In this document: positions 1 through 8,345 of the stretch, piece after piece | Numbering within the stretch: position 1 is the first letter of the stretch | Layout: every line of letters starts with the position of its first letter | DNA from: Luteimonas saliphila | GTDB lineage: Bacteria > Pseudomonadota > Gammaproteobacteria > Xanthomonadales > Xanthomonadaceae | Length of the DNA: 64,000 nucleotides | Assembly (NCBI RefSeq): GCF_016774335.1 | Contig: NZ_JAETWA010000041.1 | Location: 1-64,000, forward strand | Reading direction: 5' to 3' | The notes under the pieces: model-generated | Told to the model about the DNA's origin: nothing | Seen by the model: the letters and a program-made list of their open reading frames with translations, nothing else | Databases searched by the model: none | Position numbers and translations under genes: made by a program

Positions 1-1244
1 GCGTCGATGCGCCGCGACAGGTCGCCCTCGGCGACCGCCGAGAGCAGGCTGCCGATCTCGCCCAGGCCGGCATCGGCGCTGGACATCAGCAGGTTGAGCG
101 ATTCGACCATCTCGCGATAGACGAAATCGAAGCGCTGCGCCTCGCCGCGCTGGCTGAAGTCGCCTGCGGCGGCGGCGGCGGACAGACGCTGGATCTCGGC
201 GCTGATGGCGGCCAGGTTGGCCTTGGTCGCATCCATGGCCTCGGTCAGCACCGCCTTCTTGCCCGGCAGCCTGTCCATGTCGCGCGACAGGTCGCCCTTG
301 GCGTACTCCTGCGCCAGGGCCACCAGTTTCATCTTCACCGAGATGTGCGACGCCACCAGCGCGTTGACCTGGCCGGCCATCTCGCCGAAGGCACCCTTGA
401 AATCCTCAGCGGCGATGCGGTGGTCGATGTCGCCGGCATCGTGCGCTTCGTGCATGCCGCGCTGCGCGGCCACGAAGCCCTTCAGCGTCGCGACCATGTC
501 GCGCATCGACGAAGCGAGCGCGCCCACTTCGCTGCGCTCGACCACGGTGATGGGGCGATCGAGGTCGCCGCGGGCCACCGCGTCGGCGGCGCCCATCACC
601 TCGGACAGCGGACGCACGATCGAGCGCGTGATCAGCAGCGCAGCGGCGATCGCCAGGGCCAGCGCCAGCGCCAGCAGGATGCTGATGGCGGCGATGTTGG
701 CGGCGTACTCGGCCTCTTCGGCGGCCACCGCGGCGTCCAGCGCCTTCTGGGTGTCGTCCAGCAGGGCGCCCACGGCATCGGCGGCGGCCTGGCGCAGGTC
801 GCCGGCGGCGCCCGCGGGGCCGAGGTCGCCGACCTTCAATGCCTCGACCAGACGCACGCTGTTGGCGAAATACAGCGCGGACTTGGCCAGCACGTCGTCG
901 TACGCCGCGCGCTGGCTGTCGCTGTCGACCCTGGCCGCGTACGATTCGGCCAGCGCGTCGTACTGCTCGCGCCCGGTCACCAGTTCGCTGCGGTACTCCT
1001 CCAGCTTGGCCGGATCGGCGGCGCTGCTGACCAGGCCGCGTTCGCTGACGCGGTACTCGGCCAGCGCGGTGGCCATCCTGCCCAGATCGCGGATCGCGGG
1101 CACGGAATGATGGGTCAGGTGCAGGACTTCCTCCTGCATCTTGCCCATGCGCTGCACCGCGAAGCCGCCGATGGCGACGATCAGCAGCGAAAGCACGGCA
1201 AAGCCGATGGCGAGACGCTTGCCGATGGAGAGTGACTTGAACAT
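1..1244 (-). CDS. Methyl-accepting chemotaxis protein, N-terminal part (cut by window edge)
   Basis: About 414 residues of a chemoreceptor are visible; the cytoplasmic signalling tip lies beyond the left edge. The protein starts MFKSLSIGKRLAIGF, with a first membrane segment at about residues 11-30. A helical, Ala/Glu-rich periplasmic region follows, then a second membrane segment near residues 190-212 ending in ITRSIVRPL, the usual entry to a HAMP domain. Further HAMP-like repeats continue to the edge. The ATG at 1242-1244 is chosen because the membrane segment follows directly. It probably senses a periplasmic ligand and signals to CheA through CheW; the ligand cannot be read from sequence. 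A sigma-28 type promoter lies about 100 bases upstream. Confidence 0.9.
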   Translation of the reverse strand, partial: MFKSLSIGKRLAIGFAVLSLLIVAIGGFAVQRMGKMQEEVLHLTHHSVPAIRDLGRMATALAEYRVSERGLVSSAADPAKLEEYRSELVTGREQYDALAESYAARVDSDSQRAAYDDVLAKSALYFANSVRLVEALKVGDLGPAGAAGDLRQAAADAVGALLDDTQKALDAAVAAEEAEYAANIAAISILLALALALAIAAALLITRSIVRPLSEVMGAADAVARGDLDRPITVVERSEVGALASSMRDMVATLKGFVAAQRGMHEAHDAGDIDHRIAAEDFKGAFGEMAGQVNALVASHISVKMKLVALAQEYAKGDLSRDMDRLPGKKAVLTEAMDATKANLAAISAEIQRLSAAAAAGDFSQRGEAQRFDFVYREMVESLNLLMSSADAGLGEIGSLLSAVAEGDLSRRID

Positions 1245-1346
1245 GTGCTTGATCCTGGTTCGATCGATGGACCGGACGCCAGGGGCGCACGGTGGTGGAA
1301 TGAGGGCTTGCGGTGCGGGTTCGCGGACGACCTGCGCCCGATCCCG

Positions 1347-1373
1347 GTAACGGCGCGGGCGGCCCGATCTTGA
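1347..1373 (-). promoter_or_regulatory. Sigma-28 (FliA) promoter of the partial MCP gene
   Basis: On the minus strand this reads TCAA-N15-GCCGTTAC. It has the same -10 and spacing as the fliC, motA and flgM promoters in this window. It lies about 100 bases upstream of the receptor start at 1244, in the gap after the porin gene. Confidence 0.7.
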
Positions 1374-1418
1374 GCGGGTTCGACGCCCGGCAGGCCCTGC
1401 CGGAGGCGTCGATGCGGA

Positions 1419-2567
1419 TCAGAAATGGACCTGGGCGCGCAGGCCGAAGGCCTCGGGATCGCGCAGCACGCCGGCGCGGCGCGCATGCGCGAACACGTAG
1501 TTGGCCTGCAGCTTGAGGTTGCGGCCGAGGTACCAGTTCACGCCGACGGTCCAGTCGGACTGGCGGCCGCCGCGGATGGCGCCGTCGTCGAGGTCGAGCC
1601 GGCTGTAGCGCAGCAGCACTTCGAGCGCGGAGGTCTCTGCCGGCACCACGTTGGTGGTGTAACCGTTGTAGCCGCGCGACTCGCCGGTCACGACCCAGCT
1701 GCCGAACAGGTAGGCGCCGTCGCCGGAGACATCGGACAGGCCGCCGTCGCGGTCGGCGCGCACTTCGAGGACTTCGCCCTGCAGCGACCACGGACCGCGG
1801 ATCCACAGGCCTTCCAGGCCGGTGCGGTGGATCGCGTCGACGCCGGCGAGGCTGCCGGTATCGACCAGGCGCACGTCGGTGAGCGCGACCTCAGGGCGCG
1901 CCCGCAGGCGCGTCGTGCCGCTGTCCGGCCGCTCGCGGCTGGCGGCGACGCCCAGGTGCAGCACGTCGCCCTTGGCGTTGCGCGGCACCCACGCCGCGCG
2001 CCCGGCGAGAGTACTGCCGGCATTGCCGCCCTCGAGGTCGTTGCCGTCGTACCAGGCGACGCTGGCCAGGTACGCCGGCCGCTGCAGCGACCACTCGGCG
2101 CCGACGCGGCGCCCCGCGTACGTCGCCTGCACCGGCAACGCCGGTTCCAGGAACGGTGCGGCGCGCGTGGCGTTGCCGGCGTCGAAGCCGACCGGGGTCT
2201 TGAACTGGCCGACGCGCAGCGCGCCGATGTCGCGGCCCAGCAGGCCCTTCGAATGCAGTTTCAGACTGACGTCCATCCACGTCTCGGACTCGAGGTCGCG
2301 CTGCACGGCCAGGTCGTAGAGGTCCTTGCGGCGCAGCGACACGCCGACTTCGCGGCGGCGGAAACGGCTGTCGTCGGCGAACGCGCTCGCGTCGATGCCC
2401 TGGCCGAGGTGGCCGAAGCCGTTGTGTTCGTAGGCCCAGTTGCCGCTGAAGGCGAATTCGCCCAGCGCGCCGGCCGGCGCCTTGAACGAGATGTCGTGCC
2501 AGTCGGCGGCATGGGCGCCTCCGGCGGCGGCGAGGGCGGATGCGAGGAACAGGATCTGGATGCGCAC
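1419..2567 (-). CDS. OprP/OprO-like outer-membrane porin
   Basis: A 382-residue outer-membrane beta-barrel protein resembling the phosphate-selective porin O/P family. It has a short signal peptide (RIQILFLASALAAAGGAHA, then ADWHD), repeated Arg/Trp/Tyr-rich strands such as GVNWYLGRNLKLQANYVFAH, and a C-terminal aromatic (QVHF) typical of barrel insertion. The GTG start at 2565-2567 is supported by AGGAG six bases upstream; longer readings run into non-coding sequence. Between two chemoreceptor genes, it has its own sigma-28 type promoter whose -35 overlaps the stop codon of the upstream receptor gene. The substrate is not deducible; phosphate or another anion is the family default. Confidence 0.85.
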   Translation of the reverse strand: MRIQILFLASALAAAGGAHAADWHDISFKAPAGALGEFAFSGNWAYEHNGFGHLGQGIDASAFADDSRFRRREVGVSLRRKDLYDLAVQRDLESETWMDVSLKLHSKGLLGRDIGALRVGQFKTPVGFDAGNATRAAPFLEPALPVQATYAGRRVGAEWSLQRPAYLASVAWYDGNDLEGGNAGSTLAGRAAWVPRNAKGDVLHLGVAASRERPDSGTTRLRARPEVALTDVRLVDTGSLAGVDAIHRTGLEGLWIRGPWSLQGEVLEVRADRDGGLSDVSGDGAYLFGSWVVTGESRGYNGYTTNVVPAETSALEVLLRYSRLDLDDGAIRGGRQSDWTVGVNWYLGRNLKLQANYVFAHARRAGVLRDPEAFGLRAQVHF

Positions 2568-2692
2568 GTACGGCTCCTGCCCGGCGCACAGGCGCCCGGC
2601 GAGTGGTGGGTTGGCGCGGGTGCGCCGGAGGGGTCGGTGCGGCGGTCGCATCGCGACCGGCGCTTTCGGCGACGAGGTGCCGCCCTGCCACG

Positions 2693-2719
2693 TTGTCGGC
2701 CGTGGCGGGCGGAGCTTTA
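2693..2719 (-). promoter_or_regulatory. Sigma-28 (FliA) promoter of the porin gene
   Basis: On the minus strand this reads TAAA-N15-GCCGACAA, a near-exact match to TAAA-N15-GCCGATAA. The TAA of the -35 box (2717-2719) is also the stop codon of the preceding receptor gene. The porin start is about 125 bases downstream. Confidence 0.75.
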
Positions 2720-5023
2720 GGCGAGCGCCGGTGCGCGACGGGCCGCGCCGGCGCGCTCCGGCGCCGTCGGGTCCTGCTGCGCGCGCGTGCGCGCGCCGGG
2801 CGCGTCGTCCAGGCGGAAGCGCGCCGCCGCCGACGCCAGTCCGGTCGCCTGCTCCTGCAGGCTGCGCGCAGCCGCCGAGGCTTCCTCGACCAGGGCGGCG
2901 TTCTGCTGCGTGGCCTCGTCGAGCTGGGTCACCATGTGGTTGACCTGTTCGATGCCGGCGGACTGTTCGCGGGAGGCGGTGGTGATCTCGGACATGATGT
3001 CGGTGACGCGCCCGACCGCGGCGACCATCTCGGCCATGGTCCGGCCGGCCTGGTCGACGCGGCCCGCGCCCTGCTCGACCTTGGCCGCCGAGTCGGCGAT
3101 CAGCGCCTTGATCTCGCGCGCGGCATCGGCCGAGCGCAGCGCGAGGTTGCGCACCTCGGCGGCGACGACCGCGAACCCGCGGCCTTCCTCGCCGGCGCGC
3201 GCGGCTTCCACCGCGGCGTTGAGCGCGAGGATGTTGGTCTGGAAGGCGATGCCGTCGATGACGCCGATGATGTCGGTGACCCGGCGCGAGGATTCGCTGA
3301 TCGCGGCCATGGTCGCGACCACGTCGGCGACCACCTTGCCGCCGTCCCCGGCGATCTCGCCGGCGCCCACCGCCAGGCCGTTGGCGCGCAGCGCGTTCTC
3401 GGCGTTCTGGCGCACGGTCGCGGTCAGCTGTTCCATCGAGCTCGCGGTTTCCTGCAGGCTCGCCGCCTGCTGGCCGGTGCGGGTGGACAGGTCGGCATTG
3501 CCCGCGGCGATGCCCGCAGCGGCCTCGTCGATGGCGCGGGTGGCGCCCTGGATGTCGGCGACCAGGTGCGCGAGCTGGTCGACGGCGGCATTGGTGCTGG
3601 ACTTCATCTCGCCGAACAGGCCGCCCATGTCGCTGGTGATGCGCGGGCGCAGGTCGCCATGCGAGAGCGCATCGAGCACGCCGGCGGTCTCGCGCAGGCT
3701 GCGCTCGGTGGCCTGCAGCAGGCGGCCCAGGCCGGTGCCGACCGCGTGCACGAAACCGGTGGCGCCGTGCAGGTCGAGGCGACGGCTGAAGTCGCCGTCC
3801 GCGGCGGCGGCGACCACCGACTCGACCTGGCGCTCGAGCGCCAGTTCCACGGTGCGGTCGCGCCATTCGGCGACGGTGCCCAGGCGCGCGCCATCGGCGC
3901 CCGACACCGGGGTGGCGGTGACGTCGAAGGTGCGGGCACCGAACGCGATCCGGTAGGGATGCGGCGCCGACAGCGTCGACAGGCGCCCGCGCTGCGCCTC
4001 GGGGTCGTGGTCGAGCGCGTGCAGCGGGCTGCCGTCGAGCGACGCCGCCGAGAACCCCGGGAGCACGCCGTGCAGGTCGGATTCGGCCGCCGCGAGCATG
4101 GCGCGCGCGGCCGGGTTGGCGTAGATGACCGCATGGTCGTGGTCGGCCACCAGCACGCTGGTCGAGGCCGCGTCGAGGGCGCTGCGCACGCGCGCCATCT
4201 GCGCCGCTTCGCGGCGACGGTCCTCGATCTCGAAACCCAGCCGGATCTGCATCGACTTCAGGCCCAGCAGCACGCGTCCGACCTCGTCGTCGCGGTCGAT
4301 CGCGATGGCGTGGGCATACTCGCCGGTGGCGAAGTCGCGCAGGTGCGCGACCGCCGCATCGAGCCGTCCGACCACGTCGCACGAGAGCCACCAGGCGCAG
4401 TAGCCCGCCGCCGCGGTGGCGGCTGCCACGAGCGCGAACAAAATGGACAGCGGCGTGCCCGCCGATGCCAGCAGCACCAGCGCCGTCGCCAGTCCGCCGA
4501 CGCCGACCGCGGCCAGCAGCAGGCGCTGGCGCAGCGACAGGCGCCACAGCGGATTGAGCGCGCGCAGGCGGTCGGGCGCGGCGAGCGCGCCGTGACGGAT
4601 GCGCAGTGCGCTCGTACCTGCGCGCATCGCGGCGTAGTCGCGCTCGGCCGCGGCGATCTCGCTGCGGCCGGCCTTGCGCCGCACCGACATGTAGCCGACG
4701 TGGGTAGCGCCCTCGTGGTAGGGCGTGACGTGGGCCACCACCCAGTAGTGGTCGCCGTCCTTGCGCCGGTTCTTGACCATGCCCACCCACGGCCGGCCGG
4801 CCTTGAGCGTGCACCAGAAATCGGCGAACGCCTGCGGCGGCATGTCCGGGTGCCGGATCAGATTGTGCGGCTGGCCGATCAGCTCGGCTTCGGGATAGCC
4901 GCTGACGCGCACGAACTCCGGGTTCACGTACACGATCGTGCCGCGCAGGTCGGTGCGCGAGACCAGCAGGTCGTCGCCTTCCAGCACGAATTCGCGCTGG
5001 GTGACGGGGAGGTTGTTGCGCAT
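2717..5023 (-). CDS. Aer-like PAS chemoreceptor (redox or aerotaxis)
   Basis: A 768-residue chemoreceptor. The N-terminal PAS domain (about residues 15-125) carries [14 protein letters not shown] and [12 protein letters not shown], close to the FAD-binding PAS of E. coli Aer. Two membrane segments lie near residues 165-210, followed by a HAMP region and a second PAS domain (about 285-385). The long methyl-accepting signalling domain (about 450-740) includes the hairpin tip around [20 protein letters not shown]. There is no periplasmic domain, consistent with internal redox or energy sensing. There is no C-terminal NWETF-type CheR tether. It lies 60 bases after cheW and is probably transcribed from the cheW promoter. 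Confidence 0.93.
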   Translation of the reverse strand: MRNNLPVTQREFVLEGDDLLVSRTDLRGTIVYVNPEFVRVSGYPEAELIGQPHNLIRHPDMPPQAFADFWCTLKAGRPWVGMVKNRRKDGDHYWVVAHVTPYHEGATHVGYMSVRRKAGRSEIAAAERDYAAMRAGTSALRIRHGALAAPDRLRALNPLWRLSLRQRLLLAAVGVGGLATALVLLASAGTPLSILFALVAAATAAAGYCAWWLSCDVVGRLDAAVAHLRDFATGEYAHAIAIDRDDEVGRVLLGLKSMQIRLGFEIEDRRREAAQMARVRSALDAASTSVLVADHDHAVIYANPAARAMLAAAESDLHGVLPGFSAASLDGSPLHALDHDPEAQRGRLSTLSAPHPYRIAFGARTFDVTATPVSGADGARLGTVAEWRDRTVELALERQVESVVAAAADGDFSRRLDLHGATGFVHAVGTGLGRLLQATERSLRETAGVLDALSHGDLRPRITSDMGGLFGEMKSSTNAAVDQLAHLVADIQGATRAIDEAAAGIAAGNADLSTRTGQQAASLQETASSMEQLTATVRQNAENALRANGLAVGAGEIAGDGGKVVADVVATMAAISESSRRVTDIIGVIDGIAFQTNILALNAAVEAARAGEEGRGFAVVAAEVRNLALRSADAAREIKALIADSAAKVEQGAGRVDQAGRTMAEMVAAVGRVTDIMSEITTASREQSAGIEQVNHMVTQLDEATQQNAALVEEASAAARSLQEQATGLASAAARFRLDDAPGARTRAQQDPTAPERAGAARRAPALA

Positions 5024-5083
5024 GGCGGCGGATCCGGAAGTGCGGCGTCCGCGGCGCGGACGCGAAAATGCGGTCGGTCGGCT

Positions 5084-5602
5084 TCAGGCGGCCTGCGCGG
5101 CCACCAGTCCCATGTCCTCGTGGCCCATCAGGCGCTCGATGTCGAGCAGGATCAGCATGCGCTCGTCGAGCGTGCCGATGCCGGTCAGGAACTGGCGGTC
5201 GATGGTGGCGCCGATCTCCGGCACCGCGCGGATCTGTTCGCCGCCCAGCCGCACCACGTCGGACACGCTGTCGACCACCATGCCGACCACGCGGCCGCCG
5301 ACGCTGAGCACGATCATCACGGTCAGCGCGTTGTACTCGGCCTTGGCAAGGCGGAACTTCAGCCGCATGTCGACGACCGGGACGATGATGCCGCGCAGGT
5401 TGATCACGCCCTTGATGTAGTCGGGCGCGTCCGGCAGGCGGGTCACCGCGTCGTAGCTGCGGATCTCCTGCACGCGCAGGATGTCGACGCCGTACTCCTC
5501 CTCGCCCAGGACGAAGGTCAGGAACTCGCCATTGCCGGCGTCGCCGGCGTGCTGGGTGCCGGCGGCACGGGGGGCGGCGACGGTTTCGTTCGGGTGGGAC
5601 AT
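5084..5602 (-). CDS. cheW: Chemotaxis coupling protein CheW
   Basis: A 172-residue protein that links chemoreceptors to the CheA kinase. A flexible N-terminus of about 25 residues is followed by one CheW domain with the typical segments FVLGEEEYGVDILRVQEIRS, INLRGIIVPVVDMR and a C-terminal ILLDIERLM strand. It is divergent from motA; both genes have sigma-28 type promoters in the shared 196-base gap. It is followed by the Aer-like receptor, which suggests a receptor-coupling transcription unit separate from the main che operon. Confidence 0.96.
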   Translation of the reverse strand: MSHPNETVAAPRAAGTQHAGDAGNGEFLTFVLGEEEYGVDILRVQEIRSYDAVTRLPDAPDYIKGVINLRGIIVPVVDMRLKFRLAKAEYNALTVMIVLSVGGRVVGMVVDSVSDVVRLGGEQIRAVPEIGATIDRQFLTGIGTLDERMLILLDIERLMGHEDMGLVAAQAA

Positions 5603-5680
5603 GGAAGGCGGTCCTGTGGAGGCGGAAGGTCGGAACCGCTGCGGACCGGTCGGCGGCGCAGGCGGGTGCTTACTCCGTCC

Positions 5681-5707
5681 ATGTCGGCCCGGCCCGCCGT
5701 TTCTTTA
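5681..5707 (-). promoter_or_regulatory. Sigma-28 (FliA) promoter of cheW
   Basis: Minus-strand sequence TAAA-N15-GCCGACAT, about 80 bases upstream of the cheW start. It lies back to back with the motA promoter at 5744-5770. Confidence 0.8.
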
Positions 5708-5743
5708 GCCCGGCCGGGCCCGGCCGCGGCATGCCGCCGGGGC

Positions 5744-5770
5744 TCAAGACGTGGCGGCGCGGGCCGTTAC
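5744..5770 (+). promoter_or_regulatory. Sigma-28 (FliA) promoter of motAB
   Basis: Plus-strand sequence TCAA-N15-GCCGTTAC, ending 28 bases before the motA start. The -10 is identical to those of fliC and flgM in this window. Confidence 0.78.
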
Positions 5771-5798
5771 CCACGCGAACCCAACATGGATCGCCAGC

Positions 5799-6659
5799 AT
5801 GTACCTGATCATCGGCGCCCTCGTGGTCATCGCGAGCGTGCTCGGCGGCTTCATGATGGTCGGCGGCAAGCTGCTGACGCTGTGGCACCTGAACGAGATC
5901 GTCGTGATCTGCGGTGCCGCCCTGGGCGCGTACGTCATCGCCACGCCGCCGAAGGTGATGAAGGCCGCGCTGCGCGGCACCCTCGGCCTGCTCAAGGGCC
6001 CCAGGTACCAGCGCGTCGACTACGTCGAGCTGCTGAAGCTGATCTACGAGCTGCTGCAGAAGATGCGGCGCGACGGGATGATGGCGATCGAGAACCACAT
6101 CGAGAACCCGAATGACAGCGCGATCTTCCAGAAGTACCCGAAGATCCTCGCCGACCATCACATCCTCGACTTCATCACCGACTGCCTGCGGCTGATGGTC
6201 GGCGGCAACATGAACCCGCACGAGCTCGAATCGCTGCTCGAGTACGAGCTGGAGACCCACCACCACGAGGCCCTGGAACCGGCGTACTCGGTGCAGAAGG
6301 TGGCCGACGCGCTGCCGGGCTTCGGCATCGTCGCCGCGGTGCTGGGGATCATCAACACGATGTCGATCGTCGGCAGCGCGCCGCCGGCGGAGATCGGGCA
6401 GAAGGTGGCCTCGGCCCTGGTCGGCACCTTCCTCGGCATCTTCCTGGCGTACGGCTACGTCGGGCCGGTTTCCTCGGCGATGGAAAAGCGCGCGCAGGAG
6501 GAAGGCAAGGCGTTCGAGGTGGTGAAGATGGCGCTGGTGGCCTCGCTGCGCGGGTATGCGCCGGCGGTGGCGATCGAGTTCGCGCGCAAGCTGCTGTTCT
6601 CCGACGTGCGCCCGAGCTTCCAGGACCTGGAAGCCGACCTCAAGGCCGCGAAGGGCTGA
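5799..6659 (+). CDS. motA: Flagellar stator protein MotA
   Basis: A 286-residue inner-membrane stator subunit that conducts ions with MotB and pushes on FliG. The ATG at 5799 is chosen because it starts MYLIIGALVVIASVLGGFMM, the canonical first membrane helix; upstream in-frame starts would only add promoter sequence. The large cytoplasmic loop contains the charged stretch expected to contact FliG. The second pair of helices (about residues 165-220) includes GFGIVAAVLGIINTM and the Pro-bearing PPAEIGQKVASALVG. It is followed 12 bases later by motB. This is one of two stator sets in the window; the other is motCD at 12511-14273. Confidence 0.96.
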   Translation: MYLIIGALVVIASVLGGFMMVGGKLLTLWHLNEIVVICGAALGAYVIATPPKVMKAALRGTLGLLKGPRYQRVDYVELLKLIYELLQKMRRDGMMAIENHIENPNDSAIFQKYPKILADHHILDFITDCLRLMVGGNMNPHELESLLEYELETHHHEALEPAYSVQKVADALPGFGIVAAVLGIINTMSIVGSAPPAEIGQKVASALVGTFLGIFLAYGYVGPVSSAMEKRAQEEGKAFEVVKMALVASLRGYAPAVAIEFARKLLFSDVRPSFQDLEADLKAAKG

Positions 6660-6671
6660 CGGAACACCGCC

Positions 6672-7535
6672 ATGGCCGCCGCGCTGCAACCGATCATCAT
6701 CGTCCGCAAGAAGAAGCGCGGTACGCACGCCCACCACGGCGGTGCCTGGAAGGTCGCGTACGCGGACTTCGTGACCGCGATGATGGCGTTCTTCATGGTG
6801 ATGTGGCTGGTGGCCACGATGCCGCAGGAACAGCTCGGCGGCATCGCCGAGTACTTCAAGAACCCCAGCGCGGTCGAGGGCCGGGCCGCGAGCATGGCGC
6901 CCGGAAGCAACGGCCCCGGCGGCGCCGGCGACGCGCCGATCAGGATGTTCGACCACGTCCGCAAGCCGCCGCAGGCCGGCCCGAGCGGCGACCCCGCGGC
7001 CGCGCAGCGCGCGGGCGACGAGCTCGACCGCCGCAACCTCGAGGCGCTCAAGCGCGCGCTCGAGGAAGCCGTCGCCAGCAGCCAGGCGCTGGCACCGTTC
7101 AAGGACCAGTTGCTGATCGACATCACGCCCGAGGGCCTGCGCATCCAGATCGTCGACGCGCACAACCGGCCGATGTTCGACCTGGGCTCGCCGATGCTCA
7201 AGGACTACACCCGCGCCATCCTGTTCGAGCTGGCCGGCTACTTCAACCGGGTCGAGAACCGGGTGGCGATCTCCGGCCACACCGACACTGCGCCGTACTC
7301 GGGCAGGACCGGCTACAGCAACTGGGAACTCTCGGCCGAGCGCGCGAATGCCGCGCGGCGCGCACTGGTGGCCGGTGGGCTTGCGGAAGAGAAGCTCTCG
7401 CGCGTCGTCGGCCTGTCGTCCTCGGTGCCGTTCGACCGCACCGATCCGGGCAGCCCGGTGAACCGGCGGATCAGCATCGTGGTGCTGAACAGCGCGGCCG
7501 AGCGCAACGCCGCCGAAGTCCACGACGCGCGCTGA
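6672..7535 (+). CDS. motB: Flagellar stator protein MotB
   Basis: A 287-residue partner of MotA. A short basic cytoplasmic tail (IIIVRKKKRG) precedes a single membrane helix, YADFVTAMMAFFMVMWLVAT. Asp32 is at the position of the proton-binding Asp. The periplasmic half carries an OmpA-like peptidoglycan-binding domain with SGHTDTAPY and NWELSAERANAARR (about residues 195-270), which anchors the stator. Between them is a Gly/Pro-rich linker containing the plug region. The length is close to that of E. coli MotB (308). The gene ends just before a REP-like array. Confidence 0.96.
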   Translation: MAAALQPIIIVRKKKRGTHAHHGGAWKVAYADFVTAMMAFFMVMWLVATMPQEQLGGIAEYFKNPSAVEGRAASMAPGSNGPGGAGDAPIRMFDHVRKPPQAGPSGDPAAAQRAGDELDRRNLEALKRALEEAVASSQALAPFKDQLLIDITPEGLRIQIVDAHNRPMFDLGSPMLKDYTRAILFELAGYFNRVENRVAISGHTDTAPYSGRTGYSNWELSAERANAARRALVAGGLAEEKLSRVVGLSSSVPFDRTDPGSPVNRRISIVVLNSAAERNAAEVHDAR

Positions 7536-7745
7536 GCGCGTCGCCCGGACAAGGCCGAAGGCCGCATCCGGGACATCACGTGCGCCAACAGCCGCATCGA
7601 CCGATGCGATGCGCCGGGTTGGAACGTGCATGGCAAGGACGGCGCGTCGCGGGTCTCGTGCGGAACGCCATGCCATGGGCGCCTCCCCGGGTGCGCTTCG
7701 CTTACCCGGGCTACGGGAGCGGTGGTACCGCGTTGCCACGTAGCT

Positions 7746-8181
7746 CGGATAAGGCCGAAGGCCGCATCCGGGGCCACACGCATCCACGATCGCATCGATG
7801 GACGAGGCGCGTGGCGGTCGGATCGAGCATGGCGAGGGGCTGGCGCCTCGTTTACATGGTCCGGAAGGGGCGCACGGTCTGATGAACGGGTTTCGATGCC
7901 GAACCCGTGCGGGAGCGGGGTCCCGGGTGCGCTTCGCTTACCCGGGCTACGATCTAGATCGTAGCCCGGGTAGCCCGGATAAGGCCGAAGGCCGCATCCG
8001 GGGCCACACGCATCCACGATCGCATCGATGGACGAGGCGCGTGGCGGTCGGATCGAGCATGGCGAGGGGGCTGGCGCCTCGTTTACATGGTCCGGAAGGG
8101 GCGCACGGTCTGATGAACGGGTTTCGATGCCGAACCCGTGCGGGAGCGAGGCCCCGGGTGCGCTTCGCTTACCCGGGCTAC
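7746..8181. repeat. Two near-identical 205-base direct repeats inside the REP array
   Basis: The segment 7746-7950 recurs at 7976-8181. The differences seen are one extra G in a G-run and a few changes near the end. Each copy starts with the CCGGATAAGGCC half-element, contains a unique middle with CACGATCGCATCGATGGACG, and ends with the CCCGGGTGCGCTTCG half-element. The copies are separated by 25 bases. Confidence 0.9.
7941..7970. repeat. Perfect 30-base palindrome at the junction of the two repeats
   Basis: The 15 bases CCCGGGCTACGATCT are followed immediately by their exact reverse complement, with no loop. The palindrome joins the right end of one half-element to an inverted copy of itself. 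Confidence 0.95.
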
Positions 8182-8345
8182 GGGAGCGGTGGTACCGCTT
8201 TGCCGCGTGGCCCTGATAAGGCCGGAGGCAGCATCCGGGGCGCGACGCGCGCGAACGGCCGCAACGGTGGACGGGATTCGTGGCCGTTCGATCGAGCATC
8301 GGCCCCGGGTGCGCTTCGCTTACCCGGGCTACGCGGCCGAAGGCG

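Larger units (their letters stand above)
7541..8333. repeat. REP-like palindrome array between motB and the second cheA
   Basis: This non-coding interval between two convergent genes holds alternating palindromic half-elements. One type reads CCCGGATAAGGCCGAAGGCC and continues to CGCATCCGGGG; the other reads CCCGGGTGCGCTTCGCTT and continues to ACCCGGGCTAC. At least four pairs are visible. Long readings in all frames are compositional shadows. It probably folds into strong hairpins at the meeting 3' ends of motB and cheA and may act as a transcription boundary. Confidence 0.85.

Noticed and set aside
2540..6115. A 1191-codon plus-strand reading frame across the receptor, cheW and motA region
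   Set aside because: It is antisense to well supported genes, is Arg/Gly/His-rich without family motifs, and is a typical high-GC shadow frame.
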